A DNA stretch of 64,000 nt from NCBI RefSeq assembly GCF_900104795.1, contig NZ_FNTG01000001.1, forward strand, positions 1,984,001-2,048,000, given 5' to 3'. The DNA is from Burkholderia sp. WP9 (GTDB lineage Bacteria > Pseudomonadota > Gammaproteobacteria > Burkholderiales > Burkholderiaceae). The notes beneath the pieces are model-generated. The model had not been told where the DNA came from, did not search any database, and saw only the letters and a list, made by a program, of their open reading frames with translations. Positions 51,901-60,391 of the stretch are shown piece by piece. Each line of letters opens with the position of its first letter. Positions within the stretch are counted from its first letter, which is position 1. A program made the position numbers and the translations under genes.

Positions 51901-54836
51901 GGCGTGCCGGCGCACAGCACTCGCCCGCCGCCGTCGCCACCTTCGGGACCGAGGTCGATCAGCCAGTCGGCGGCGCGAATCACGTCGAGGTTGTGCTCGA
52001 TCACGATCAGCGAATGACCGCTTGCGAGCAGTTTGCCGAACGCCTGCATGAGCTTGGCGATGTCGTCGAAATGCAGGCCGGTGGTCGGTTCGTCGAACAT
52101 GAAGAGGCGTTTTGCGACCGGCTGCTTCGCGCTGCGCGCGGTTCGCGCCTGGGCCGATTCCGCGAGGAACCCGGCGAGCTTGAGCCGTTGTGCCTCACCG
52201 CCTGACAGCGTGGGCACCGGCTGGCCGAGCTTCACATATTCGAGGCCCACGTCGACGATCGGCTGCAGCACGCGCAACACTTCGGCGTCTTTGGCAAAGA
52301 AGGTGATCGCTTCGCTCACCGTCAATTCCAGCACGTCGGCAATGCTCAGCGCGCGCGCCGGTTCGCCGCGCTCGATTTTCACTTCGAGCAGTTCCGCGCG
52401 ATAACGGCGACCGTCGCAATCGGGGCAACGCAGATACACGTCGCTCAGGAACTGCATTTCGATATGTTCGAAACCGGAGCCGCCGCAGGTCGGGCAGCGG
52501 CCGTCACCAGAGTTGAAGCTGAACATGCCCGGGCCGTAACCGCGTTGTTGCGCGAGCGGCGCCTTGGCGAACAGTTTGCGGATTTCGTCGAACGCGCCGA
52601 CATAACTGGCCGGGTTCGAACGCGCCGTCTTGCCGATCGGCGATTGGTCGACGAACACCACGTCGGTGACCTGATCGGCACCGCTGAGGCTTCTGAATGC
52701 GCCCGGCGATTCGGTGGCGAGTCCGAAGTGCCGCGCCATGGCGGGATACAACACGTCTTGCAATAGCGTGGATTTGCCGGAACCCGACACGCCCGTCACG
52801 CAGACGAGCCGCTCCAGCGGAATCTCCACCGTGACATCGCGCAGATTGTGTTCGGTCGCGCCTTCGAGCACGATGCGCGGCGTGGCGGCATCCACCGGCC
52901 GCTGCGACCAGTGCGCCGCGTCGGCCACATGCCGGCGGCCCCCGAGGTACTCGCCGGTAAGCGTGCCGGACGAACGGATAGCCTCGGGCACGCCGTCGTA
53001 AATGATCGAACCGCCGCGCTCGCCCGGCCCAGGCCCCATGTCGATCAGACGATCCGCCGCGAGCATCACGGAGGGATCGTGTTCCACCACCACCAGCGTA
53101 TTGCCCGCGTCGCGCAGGCGATGCATGGCTTCGACGATGCGGTTCAGATCGCGCGGATGCAGACCGATACTCGGCTCGTCGAGCACGAAAAGCGTCTTGG
53201 TGAGCGACGTGCCGAGCGCCGTGGTCAGGTTGATCCGCTGCACCTCGCCGCCGGACAGCGTGCGGCTTTGCCGGTCGAGCGTCAGATAACCGAGGCCCAC
53301 GTCGCACAGATATTTGAGGCGCGTGCGTACCTCGGCGAGCAGCAGTTTGAGTGCGTCGTCGAGCAAAGCACTCGGCAAGCTGATTTCGTCGAAGAAGCGC
53401 CGGATGCGCTCGATCGGCATCAGCATCAGGTCATGCACGGTCAGACCCGGCAACGCTTCGAGTTGCGCGCGCGTCCAGTCGACGCCGCGCGGCAGGAAGC
53501 GCTGCGCGGCCGGCAGCACGTCGTCCGCATTCGCCTTGCTGCCGAGGCGCCACAACAGCGATTCCGTTTTCAGCCGCGCGCCGCCGCAGGTTTCGCAAGG
53601 CGTGTAGCTGCGGTACTTGGACAGCAGCACACGAATATGCATCTTGTACGCCTTCGATTCGAGATACTCGAAGAAGCGTTTGACACCGTACCAGTGGCTT
53701 TGCCACTTGCCGTTCCAGTCCGGCGACCCGTTGATGACCCAGTCGCGTTCGGCGTCCGTCAGTTCGCCCCACGGCGTGCCGCGGCGGATGTCGGCTTTCG
53801 CCGCGTAGCGCATCAGATCGTCCTGGCATTCCTTCCACGCCGGCGTTTGCATGGGCTTGATCGCGCCATCGCGCAGCGTCTTGCGCGCATCGGGAATCAC
53901 GAGGCCGAGGTCGACGCCGATTACGCGGCCAAACCCACGGCAGACTTCACACGCGCCGTACGCCGAATTGAAAGAGAACAGCGCGGGCTGCGGGTCCGCA
54001 TAGCGCAGATCGCTTTCGGGACTATGCAACCCGGTGGAGAAGCGCCAGATTTCCGGTTCGCTTTCCTGAGCTTCCGGTCCTTCGGACGACGCCGGCAGCA
54101 CGTAAATATCGACGCGCCCGCCGCCACGTTTGAGCGAGGCCTCGATCGCCTCGACCGCGCGTTGCTTGTCCACCGAACTCAGCCGGAAACGGTCGGCCAC
54201 CACGTCGAGCAGCTTGCGCTTGCCGGTCGGCGAATCGACTTCGCGCTGCGCCTGAACGCGCGTATAGCCGCTCGCCGACAGCCACTGCTCGACTTCCTGC
54301 TCGGACGCGGACTCCGGCAGTTCGACCGGGAACGTGACGACGAGCCGCGGCTCGTTCTGCGCGGTGCGCTCGAGCAACTCGGCGTAGATCGTTTCGGGCG
54401 TGTCGTGCCGCACCTGGCGGGCCGTCTGGCGGTCGAACAGTTCGGCCGCGCGCGCGTACAGCAGCTTCAGGTGATCGTTGAGCTCCGTCATGGTGCCGAC
54501 GGTGGAGCGCGAACTGCGCACCGGGTTGGTCTGGTCGATCGCGATGGCGGGCGGCACGCCGTCGACACGGTCGACTTGCGGCCGGTCCATGCGGTCCAGA
54601 AACTGCCGGGCGTAGGCGCTGAATGTTTCGACGTAGCGCCGCTGCCCTTCCGCGTAAAGCGTGTCGAACACGAGGCTCGACTTGCCGGAGCCGGACGGGC
54701 CGGTCACGACCGTCATTTCGCCGGTTCGTACGTCGAGGTCGACGTTCTTGAGGTTGTGCTGGCGCGCGCCGCGAATCTTGATAATGCCGTTAGATGCCAA
54801 TTTTTCGACCGCCTGAATGAGTGGGCTACCTCTCAC
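48915..54836 (-). CDS. uvrA: Tandem-fused UvrA with four ABC ATPase sites
   Basis: The protein is 1973 aa, about twice the normal UvrA length. It consists of two UvrA-like modules joined near residue 1020. Walker A sites GPSGSGKSS, GVSGSGKSTLLQDV, GVSGSGKSTLAFDI and GVSGSGKSTLARDV are followed by signatures LSGGEVQRINL, LSGGEAQRLKLA, LSGGEAQRIRLA and LSGGEAQRIKLV. Zinc-finger Cys pairs (CEVCRGFG, CETCGGAR, CPTCGGSG, CPDCDG, CPACEGQG, CDVCHG) are present. It should recognise damaged DNA as part of nucleotide excision repair or a UvrA-like drug-resistance role. The GTG at 54836 has a GAGG site; TTG at 54857 is an alternative. A LexA box lies upstream. Confidence 0.92.
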   Translation of the reverse strand: MRGSPLIQAVEKLASNGIIKIRGARQHNLKNVDLDVRTGEMTVVTGPSGSGKSSLVFDTLYAEGQRRYVETFSAYARQFLDRMDRPQVDRVDGVPPAIAIDQTNPVRSSRSTVGTMTELNDHLKLLYARAAELFDRQTARQVRHDTPETIYAELLERTAQNEPRLVVTFPVELPESASEQEVEQWLSASGYTRVQAQREVDSPTGKRKLLDVVADRFRLSSVDKQRAVEAIEASLKRGGGRVDIYVLPASSEGPEAQESEPEIWRFSTGLHSPESDLRYADPQPALFSFNSAYGACEVCRGFGRVIGVDLGLVIPDARKTLRDGAIKPMQTPAWKECQDDLMRYAAKADIRRGTPWGELTDAERDWVINGSPDWNGKWQSHWYGVKRFFEYLESKAYKMHIRVLLSKYRSYTPCETCGGARLKTESLLWRLGSKANADDVLPAAQRFLPRGVDWTRAQLEALPGLTVHDLMLMPIERIRRFFDEISLPSALLDDALKLLLAEVRTRLKYLCDVGLGYLTLDRQSRTLSGGEVQRINLTTALGTSLTKTLFVLDEPSIGLHPRDLNRIVEAMHRLRDAGNTLVVVEHDPSVMLAADRLIDMGPGPGERGGSIIYDGVPEAIRSSGTLTGEYLGGRRHVADAAHWSQRPVDAATPRIVLEGATEHNLRDVTVEIPLERLVCVTGVSGSGKSTLLQDVLYPAMARHFGLATESPGAFRSLSGADQVTDVVFVDQSPIGKTARSNPASYVGAFDEIRKLFAKAPLAQQRGYGPGMFSFNSGDGRCPTCGGSGFEHIEMQFLSDVYLRCPDCDGRRYRAELLEVKIERGEPARALSIADVLELTVSEAITFFAKDAEVLRVLQPIVDVGLEYVKLGQPVPTLSGGEAQRLKLAGFLAESAQARTARSAKQPVAKRLFMFDEPTTGLHFDDIAKLMQAFGKLLASGHSLIVIEHNLDVIRAADWLIDLGPEGGDGGGRVLCAGTPEDVKACAESHTGEALLQYDRAMSAAKEPASQGIPLQKALSAARARRAIEGEDVVRIVNAREHNLKALDVDIPHGKFNVITGVSGSGKSTLAFDILFHEGQRRYLESLNAYARSIVQPAGRPEVDAVYGIPPTVAIEQRLSRGGRKSTVATTSEVWHFLRLLYVKLGLQHCIHDGTPVTSQSVESIAAQLLRDHKGQHVGFLAPLVVNRKGVYTDLAKWAKARGNTHLRVDGEFVPVDPWPKLDRFREHTIELPVADLVVSPDHETELRQALDQTLEVGKGVMHLLAPLDGLHDAISGGRPTASLGAVKVLSTKRACPVCGTSYPELDPRMFSYNSKHGWCTTCVGTGLALTREQRAAYDDTIVVDDNRGREQSLPSEEQEPEGLVDEPCPDCAGTRLNPTARAVTFDAQAIVDVAQWTVSDTRAWIDTLEMTGRDAEIARDVISEIGSRLQFLEEVGLGYLSLDRAAPSLSGGEAQRIRLAAQLGSNLQGVCYVLDEPTIGLHPRDNQILLNALRKLGEKGNTLVVVEHDEDTIRRADHIIDIGPGAGKRGGTLVAQGSVADLSAQPDSLTGQFLAHPIVHPLQPRREVVAPGKRTAAVPENWLTVHGGKLHNLRNVTVGIPLSRLVAITGVSGSGKSTLARDVLMTNLLDAVGRSVLSSPATRRARAAAEEKPAANRRSSVLARTAPRAPLNVTHAWQGCDAITGWESIDRVLEVDQTPIGKTPRSCPATYIGVWDAIRKLFAGTLEARARGYTASRFSFNTGEGRCPACEGQGVRTIGMSFLPDVKVPCDVCHGQRFNPETLAVTWRGKNIGDVLTMEIDEAVEFFAPISNIAHPLQLMKDVGLGYLTLGQPSPTLSGGEAQRIKLVTELSKVRDDITRRGQKPPHTLYVLDEPTVGLHMADVAKLIRVLHRLADGGHSVVVIEHDLDVIAEADWIIDLGPEGGVGGGSIVAATDPEGLSRVAASHTGAALRPVLARSRSDDLVVTGEGTNG

Positions 54837-55284
54837 GGACGCCTCGCGACCGCGCAAGTTCAGTGCAGCGGGGCCGGCGGAGACGCACGCGGAGGCCCAG
54901 CTTGCAACGGGATACTATACTGTATATTTATACAGGTTTGGCCCGCAAGTCACAATTTCAAGTGTCTTGCCAGGAGCCGTCGGCGGCCAGGACCTGCTGT
55001 TCCGCCAGCACCAGCCTACCCGATCGGGCGTTACCGTGACCGGTCAAGACGCTATCCGAGACAATGCCCGAAACGCCGTTCCCACGGCTGGCGGTGGTTC
55101 GCGGCTCCGCGCGCCGCAGGGCCGCCGCTAACGACTGCAACGCGCGCATTCGTTGCGATCAATCACGGGAAGCAGGTAATCGACTAGCGCGACATTCCAA
55201 GCTTGCGCCCGATTGACAAATTTGCACAAGTCGCAGCCGCGACGCGGATAGTCTGAATCCCCTTTGATGACCAAAGAGGAATGC
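54837..55284. promoter_or_regulatory. 448-bp divergent promoter region (uvrA / Tlde1-like gene)
   Basis: It contains the LexA box at 54920-54935 close to uvrA and, at the right end, the AGAGGA ribosome site of the Tlde1-like gene. The middle (54960-55200) shows no clear gene or repeat. Confidence 0.6.
54920..54935. promoter_or_regulatory. LexA (SOS) box upstream of tandem uvrA
   Basis: CTGTATATTTATACAG fits the LexA consensus CTGT-N8-ACAG exactly, with the usual AT-rich centre. It lies 84 bp before the uvrA start in the position of the promoter, so the gene should be induced by DNA damage. LexA control of uvrA is established in many proteobacteria; its use here is inferred from the site. Confidence 0.88.
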
Positions 55285-55779
55285 ATGAGCAATTTGTACG
55301 CGTCGGAGCAGACTTACCCGAGATTACCCGGTTGCAAACGTTCAAGCCTCGCACTTGCTTTCAATGGGCATTCGCTAAGGATGACCGGTGGCAAGCGCTC
55401 CTACTTCTACTGGGCCGTGTCAGGTCACCCTTCGCCAGACGGTCGGTTCGACTATTCTTTGGACAGACAGCAGAAAAGTCAGGAAGGCCCGATCCCCGAA
55501 GGAGACTATTGGCTTCAGCCGTCGCAGATGTGGACCAATCGCTGGTACAACGTCGCACCGACCGCAGCATGGGGAGTTCACAGGATTACTATCCATGTAT
55601 TTCCAACCACTATGACGTTTAAGCGTGGCGGCTTCTTCATTCACGGCGGCACGCACCCGGGCAGTGCCGGCTGTATCAACCTGCATGGTGGAATGGAGAA
55701 CTTTGTGCGCGAACTCCAGGACGAAGTGAAAGCCGATCGAGACTGCTTCATCCTGCTAAAGGTCCGATACTCAAAATGA
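55285..55779 (+). CDS. Tlde1-like (DUF2778) cell-wall-targeting effector
   Basis: The 164-aa protein belongs to the DUF2778/Tlde1 group, papain-fold-like enzymes related to L,D-transpeptidases that cut or exchange peptidoglycan peptides. The active-site region reads FIHGGTHPGSAGCINLHGG (H120, C130), with an upstream GPIPEGDYWLQP. It has no signal peptide, as expected for a toxin delivered by type VI secretion. The ATG at 55285 has an AGAGGA site 6 nt before it; the longer start at 55264 is less likely. Its stop overlaps the next gene's start. No VgrG or other T6SS gene is in the window. Confidence 0.82.
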   Translation: MSNLYASEQTYPRLPGCKRSSLALAFNGHSLRMTGGKRSYFYWAVSGHPSPDGRFDYSLDRQQKSQEGPIPEGDYWLQPSQMWTNRWYNVAPTAAWGVHRITIHVFPTTMTFKRGGFFIHGGTHPGSAGCINLHGGMENFVRELQDEVKADRDCFILLKVRYSK

Positions 55780-56024
55780 TCAGAAATGGCCCAGGACGCA
55801 TTTTATCCGTTGTTGTGGTGTGTGCCGTCCTGCTTGCCACAGGCGCGCTCAACGTATGCAATCTGACGGAGGCTTATGGCAGCGGCGCACCTTACTATTC
55901 CCGATCGATAAACATGGACAAGTGGACTGATCCGTTGCCCATACTTGGCGCCTTGGACGCCGCGGTGCTGTTCGCGGTCGTGCTCTGGGCATTGTGGTGG
56001 AGACGCACCGGCGCCCGGACGTAG
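55776..56024 (+). CDS. Small two-TM protein, candidate immunity partner
   Basis: The 82-aa protein has two membrane helices (about 8-28, ILSVVVVCAVLLATGALNVC, and 57-76, LGALDAAVLFAVVLWALWWR) flanking a periplasmic loop with EAYGSGAPYYSRSINMDKWTD. Its ATG overlaps the Tlde1-like stop (ATGA), so it is translated together with it. Tlde1 toxins are typically paired with a membrane-bound or periplasmic immunity protein encoded next door; this gene fits that place. I know no named family for it, so immunity is inferred. Confidence 0.7.
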   Translation: MIRNGPGRILSVVVVCAVLLATGALNVCNLTEAYGSGAPYYSRSINMDKWTDPLPILGALDAAVLFAVVLWALWWRRTGART

Positions 56025-56140
56025 ACTGCGCCTCTGAAGCGCCGCTACACAGACGCGCTAGCGCCGGCGCGCCACCCTACGGTGCGGGCGGACTTGCTGC
56101 AATCGGCTCTTGACTACAGAGCCCGGCGCGACGTGCCCGC

Positions 56141-57637
56141 CTATCCGCAAACACTCTCAACGCTGATCCGTTGCGCCACCGGAACCCCCTCCAGCCCCGC
56201 GCTTTCCCCCAGCGCATACACCACGCAGCGCCTCGCCAGCACCTCGGTCGGATCGACAAGCCGCACCACCCGCCCGCCCGCGCAGGCCAGCACGGCATCG
56301 CGCAATAGCAGCGGCAACTCGGTACAGCCCAGCACGATCACTTGCACGCCTTGCGCGACCAGATCGTCCACGGCCGCGGCGAGGTCATCGCAGCATTCGC
56401 CCGCGGTAAAACCGGCCTTCGCGCCCTTCGGTCCGTAGACGGCGTGCATCAGTCGCGCCTGAGCCTGCTCGCCGGGCGCGATCTGCACAAAGCCACGTGC
56501 TTCGAGCGAGCGTTCGTAAACGCGGCTCGCGAGCGTGCCGGTGGTCGCCAGCACGCCGACTTCGCGCAGACCCGGAAAGGTCTCGTGCAGATAATCCGCG
56601 GTACAGGTCAGCATATTCACGATCGGAATACCGAGCGAAGGCTGGATCCGCTCGACGAACGCATGCGCCGTATTGCACGGAATCGCGATCAGGTCCGCGC
56701 CCCCCTCTTCGAGCGTCTTGCAGGCGGCGTAAAGCGCGAGCGTCGGATCCTCGCCGTTGCCGAGCAACGCGGCGGTGCGATCCGGAATCTGCGGATTCTG
56801 CTCGACCATGATCTTGATGTGATCCTGATCGCATGCGGCCGGAGTGTTGCGTACCAGCTTGGCCATGAAATCGACCGTCGCCGCGGGCCCCACGCCGCCC
56901 AGCACGCCTACCTTGAAGCGCCGCTCCGGCTGCGAATATTGGGCCGCGGCGACGTAGCGCGCGTAGACCAGATTGACGTCGACGAACGGCACTTCGAGCA
57001 GCCCGAGCGCGGGCGCGACCAGCGCGATCTCAACCAGCCCGGGCAGGATGATCTCCGCGCCCTGCGCAATGAGATCCGCGCACGCCGCGCGCAACAATTC
57101 GACCGGGCGGCCAAAAAGGCGGCCATTCCTGATGCCTTCGTCGCTAAAGACTGCGCTCGTCACACAGTCGAAGCCCGCTTCGTTACGTGGATGCAGCACG
57201 TCGAACTGCGCAGCGCCGAAATAACGCTCGAAAAGGCCGTTATCGCGGATGGCGTCCGAAGTCAGCACGCCGATCCGTCGCACCGACGGAAACGCTTGCC
57301 GCACATGCGCCGTCAGCGCCGTCATGATGTTGGCGACAGGCACGGCGACATTCGCCGAGAGTTCGTCGATGAAGGTATGACTCAGGAAGCACGGCAACAC
57401 GATCGCTTCGACACCCCGCTTTTCAAACGCGCGTAGGGTATCGAACACATGAATCTTGAACTGGGCGCTCACTTCGCTCTGCGGGGCGGGCCCCTGCCAG
57501 GACTGCTGCTCGAGAACGAGATCGAATGGACGCGCCGCGCCGTGTCGCTGCCAGACAGCGTTCATTCTGCACAGGACATCGGCGCTGGCGAGTTGCGCCG
57601 CACCGGTCACGACGCCCAGCGAACGATAGCGATTCAT
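56141..57637 (-). CDS. Two-domain aspartate/glutamate racemase family protein
   Basis: The 498-aa protein consists of two tandem Asp/Glu racemase-type domains of about 230 residues. The C-terminal domain (about 240-490) has both catalytic Cys motifs, IPCNTAHAF and VLGCTELPLL, and VGVLGGVGPAATVDFMAKL. The N-terminal domain has a Cys in VLPCFLSHTF (C83), but the second motif is degraded to ILPGLVEIALV without Cys. The ATG at 57637 has GGGGAAG upstream; an extension to 57664 adds MARKTGEVI. It lies on the same strand as an MHS transporter gene. The substrate is probably an amino or hydroxy acid, unproven. Confidence 0.85.
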   Translation of the reverse strand: MNRYRSLGVVTGAAQLASADVLCRMNAVWQRHGAARPFDLVLEQQSWQGPAPQSEVSAQFKIHVFDTLRAFEKRGVEAIVLPCFLSHTFIDELSANVAVPVANIMTALTAHVRQAFPSVRRIGVLTSDAIRDNGLFERYFGAAQFDVLHPRNEAGFDCVTSAVFSDEGIRNGRLFGRPVELLRAACADLIAQGAEIILPGLVEIALVAPALGLLEVPFVDVNLVYARYVAAAQYSQPERRFKVGVLGGVGPAATVDFMAKLVRNTPAACDQDHIKIMVEQNPQIPDRTAALLGNGEDPTLALYAACKTLEEGGADLIAIPCNTAHAFVERIQPSLGIPIVNMLTCTADYLHETFPGLREVGVLATTGTLASRVYERSLEARGFVQIAPGEQAQARLMHAVYGPKGAKAGFTAGECCDDLAAAVDDLVAQGVQVIVLGCTELPLLLRDAVLACAGGRVVRLVDPTEVLARRCVVYALGESAGLEGVPVAQRISVESVCG

Positions 57638-57790
57638 GATGACTTCCCCTGTTTTTCTTGCCATCCGCTTTGATGGTAGGCGGCTTTGGCGCCACTGAGG
57701 ATGACATTATGTCGGGGGAGTATGACGTGGGGTTAACCACGAAGCGCACATTTCCTCGCGTTTCCAGGCGTCGACGGCACGGATATCCCG

Positions 57791-59104
57791 CTAGGCCGCT
57801 TCGACGACGCCGTGCGCCGCCACGCGTTTGTGGCGCTCCAGCGTACTGATGCACACCAGCGACACCCCGGCCAGCACGCTATAGAACACGGCCAGCGGCC
57901 ACCAGGCGCCTGGATATCGATGCGCGAGCAACGTTCCGATCAGCGGCGTGAGGCCGCCGGCCAGTGCGGCGCACACCTGATACGACAGCGAAATCGCCGA
58001 ATACCTGACACGCACGGCGAATGCGGTCGACATGAACCCGGCCATCACCGCATACGAGCTCGACATGCACATCACCGCCAGCGCGATGCCGATCACGATC
58101 GCCACCGGCCGCCCGGTCGAAACGAGCGCGAACATGGGATACGGCGAAAGCATCGCCAACGCCGCCGCCCCCTTCAGGAATCGTCCCGTACCGATGCGTT
58201 GGGCGAACCATCCCGAACCTAGTTGCGTGAACAACTGGATGAACGCCACGACGAACAGGCAATCGAGAATCAACGATCGATCGAGGCCGAGGGTCTGCGT
58301 CGTGTAATTGAGCATGAAGGTGTTGACGAACCACGCTCCGGCCACACGGATCACGTTCGCGCCGAGGCACAGCAAGAGCGTGCGCCACGCATCACGCACG
58401 ACTTCGGCGACCGGTAGCGTGGCCACTCGACGTTGCGCCTTCAGTGCCTTGAATTCCGGTGATTCGTCAACGCCCGCCCGGATCAGCAGGCCGACCACTA
58501 GAAGCACCGCGCTCGCGAGAAACGGCAGACGCCAACCCCAGGTGAGGAACGCGTCCTTGTCCATGGAGGCCACCGCGCGAAACGCGAGCAGCGACAGAAT
58601 CAGCCCCGCTGGGCTGCCGAGTTGCGCGAACGACGCAAAGAACGTGCGCCGTCCTTGCGGCGCGTGTTCGCTCGCCATCAACACCGCGCCGCCCCACTCG
58701 CCGCCGATCGCGATCCCCTGCGCGACGCGCAGCAGCACGAGCAGCACGGGCGCCCACACACCGGCGCTCGCATAGGTCGGCAGGAAGCCGATGCCGACAG
58801 TACCCACGCCCATGATCGCCAGCGTCGCCACGAGCGCTTTCTTACGGCCGATACGGTCGCCGAGGTGGCCGAACACCAGCCCGCCGAACGGTCGCGCGAA
58901 GAACCCGACCGCGAACGTGCCGAACGAAGCCAGCGTGGCGAAAAACGGATCGCTGCCGGGAAAGAACAGCTTGCCGAAGATCAGTGCGGACGCCGTGGCG
59001 TAGATATAAAAGTCGTACCACTCGATCGTGGTGCCGACAAAAGCCGCGGCTGCGGCGCGCGTGGGTTGCCGGCCTGCGGCGTGGACATCGGGCTCGCGAT
59101 TCAT
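57791..59104 (-). CDS. MFS transporter, metabolite:H+ symporter (MHS) family
   Basis: The 437-aa inner-membrane carrier has twelve helices. It shows the MHS start VGTTIEWYDFYIYATASALIFG, the first loop GHLGDRIGRKKALV and the A-loop VLLRVAQGIAIGGEWGGAVLMASEH. The family imports organic acids such as shikimate, alpha-ketoglutarate or benzoate derivatives. It has an AGGAGAC ribosome site before the ATG at 59104. It is followed upstream by the CaiB/acyl-CoA dehydrogenase pair on the same strand, 57 bp away, so it probably brings in their acid substrate. Confidence 0.92.
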   Translation of the reverse strand: MNREPDVHAAGRQPTRAAAAAFVGTTIEWYDFYIYATASALIFGKLFFPGSDPFFATLASFGTFAVGFFARPFGGLVFGHLGDRIGRKKALVATLAIMGVGTVGIGFLPTYASAGVWAPVLLVLLRVAQGIAIGGEWGGAVLMASEHAPQGRRTFFASFAQLGSPAGLILSLLAFRAVASMDKDAFLTWGWRLPFLASAVLLVVGLLIRAGVDESPEFKALKAQRRVATLPVAEVVRDAWRTLLLCLGANVIRVAGAWFVNTFMLNYTTQTLGLDRSLILDCLFVVAFIQLFTQLGSGWFAQRIGTGRFLKGAAALAMLSPYPMFALVSTGRPVAIVIGIALAVMCMSSSYAVMAGFMSTAFAVRVRYSAISLSYQVCAALAGGLTPLIGTLLAHRYPGAWWPLAVFYSVLAGVSLVCISTLERHKRVAAHGVVEAA

Positions 59105-59161
59105 GTCTCTGTCTCCTAGGTCTTTCTTCTGGATGGCGCGGCTTCTTCGTGCCGTCACCGC

Positions 59162-60391
59162 TCACTGCTGCGCTGATGCTGGGTGCCCGCCCGCTTTGAG
59201 CACGCCGGCTTCGAACAGACGCTGCTGGGTCGCGGAGTCGATACCCAATCTATCGAGCACGTCGCGCGTATCCGCACCGAGCGACGGCGGCGCACTTCGA
59301 TACGTGGCCGGCGTGCGCGACAATTTGATCGGCGAAGCGGTGCCGCGATACTCGCCCATCTCGACCACCATGCCGCGATGCAAGGTGTGCGGATGCCGTG
59401 CCACGACGTCGACGGTCTGCACCGGCCCGCACGGCACGCCCGCGTTGATCAGCGCGTGCGCGAGCGGCTCGCACTCGTGCGCGGCGAGCAGGCTTTCGAG
59501 CGCGGCCTTCAGCGGCTCGCGATGCGCGCAGCGGCTGCGGTTATCGACGTAGCGCGGGTCGTCGGCGAGGTCGGCTGCGCCGAGATGCGCGCACAGTTTC
59601 GCGAACTGCCGGTCGTTGCCCACCGCGAGGAAGATCGGCGCGGTCGCGGTCCGATAGCTGTCGTACGGCGTGATGTTGGGATGCGCATTGCCGCTGCGCT
59701 GCGGCGTGCGGCCCGAGCCGAAATAGTTCGGCAGATGCGGATGCAGCAGCGATACGCCGCAGTCGTATAACGCAATATCGATCGACTGGCCACGACCGCT
59801 CTGCGCGCGCTCGGCGAGTGCGAGCAGAATCCCGGCGAGCGCGTTCAGGCCGGTAACCATGTCGACCACCGGCAAGCCGACGCGTGTGGCCGGCCCGTCA
59901 CGCTCGCCGTTCACGCTCATCAGGCCGGTCATCGCCTGAATCGCGGCGTCGTAGCCGGGCAAACCACCGAGCGGACCGTCGGGACCGAACCCGGATACGG
60001 CGCAATGAATCAGCTTCGGGAAGCGCTCACGCAAATCGCGCTCGTAGTCCATGCCCCAGCGCGCGAGCGTGCCGGGCTTGAAATTTTCGACCAGCACGTC
60101 GGCGTCTTCGAGCAGCTTCCAGAGAATCGCGCGGCCTTCGTCGCGCGAAAGATCGACCGCGATGCCCTGCTTGTTGCGGTTCACGCCCGCGAAGTACCAC
60201 GCGGTGTCGCCATAAAACGGCGGCCCCCAGCCGCGGGTTTCGTCACCGTCCGGTGGTTCGAGCTTGATCACCTGCGCGCCGTGATCGGCGAGCGCCTGCG
60301 TGCAGTACGGGCCGCCGAGCACACGGCTCAGGTCGATGACTTTGATGCCCTGCAGCGCGCCTTGCTTGCCGTCGTTCACGTGTGTGGTCAT
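59162..60391 (-). CDS. CoA transferase, family III (CaiB/BaiF)
   Basis: The 409-aa enzyme moves CoA between carboxylic acids. Family marks are VIDLSRVLGGPYCTQALADHGAQVIKLEPP, NRNKQGIAVDLSRDEGR, LVENFKPGTLARWGMDY, the catalytic Asp in PGYDAAIQAMTGLM and the end-segment GVPCGPVQTVDVV. The ATG overlaps the stop of the acyl-CoA dehydrogenase gene (ATGA). Together they suggest activation of a short or branched acid to its CoA ester followed by oxidation. Confidence 0.92.
   Translation of the reverse strand: MTTHVNDGKQGALQGIKVIDLSRVLGGPYCTQALADHGAQVIKLEPPDGDETRGWGPPFYGDTAWYFAGVNRNKQGIAVDLSRDEGRAILWKLLEDADVLVENFKPGTLARWGMDYERDLRERFPKLIHCAVSGFGPDGPLGGLPGYDAAIQAMTGLMSVNGERDGPATRVGLPVVDMVTGLNALAGILLALAERAQSGRGQSIDIALYDCGVSLLHPHLPNYFGSGRTPQRSGNAHPNITPYDSYRTATAPIFLAVGNDRQFAKLCAHLGAADLADDPRYVDNRSRCAHREPLKAALESLLAAHECEPLAHALINAGVPCGPVQTVDVVARHPHTLHRGMVVEMGEYRGTASPIKLSRTPATYRSAPPSLGADTRDVLDRLGIDSATQQRLFEAGVLKAGGHPASAQQ

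Noticed and set aside
52848..55187. 779-codon plus-strand frame opposite uvrA
   Set aside because: Shadow of the tandem UvrA gene; its sequence is low-complexity Arg/Ala-rich.
55285..56024. Part of a T6SS cluster
   Set aside because: No tss, vgrG, hcp or PAAR gene was seen in the window.
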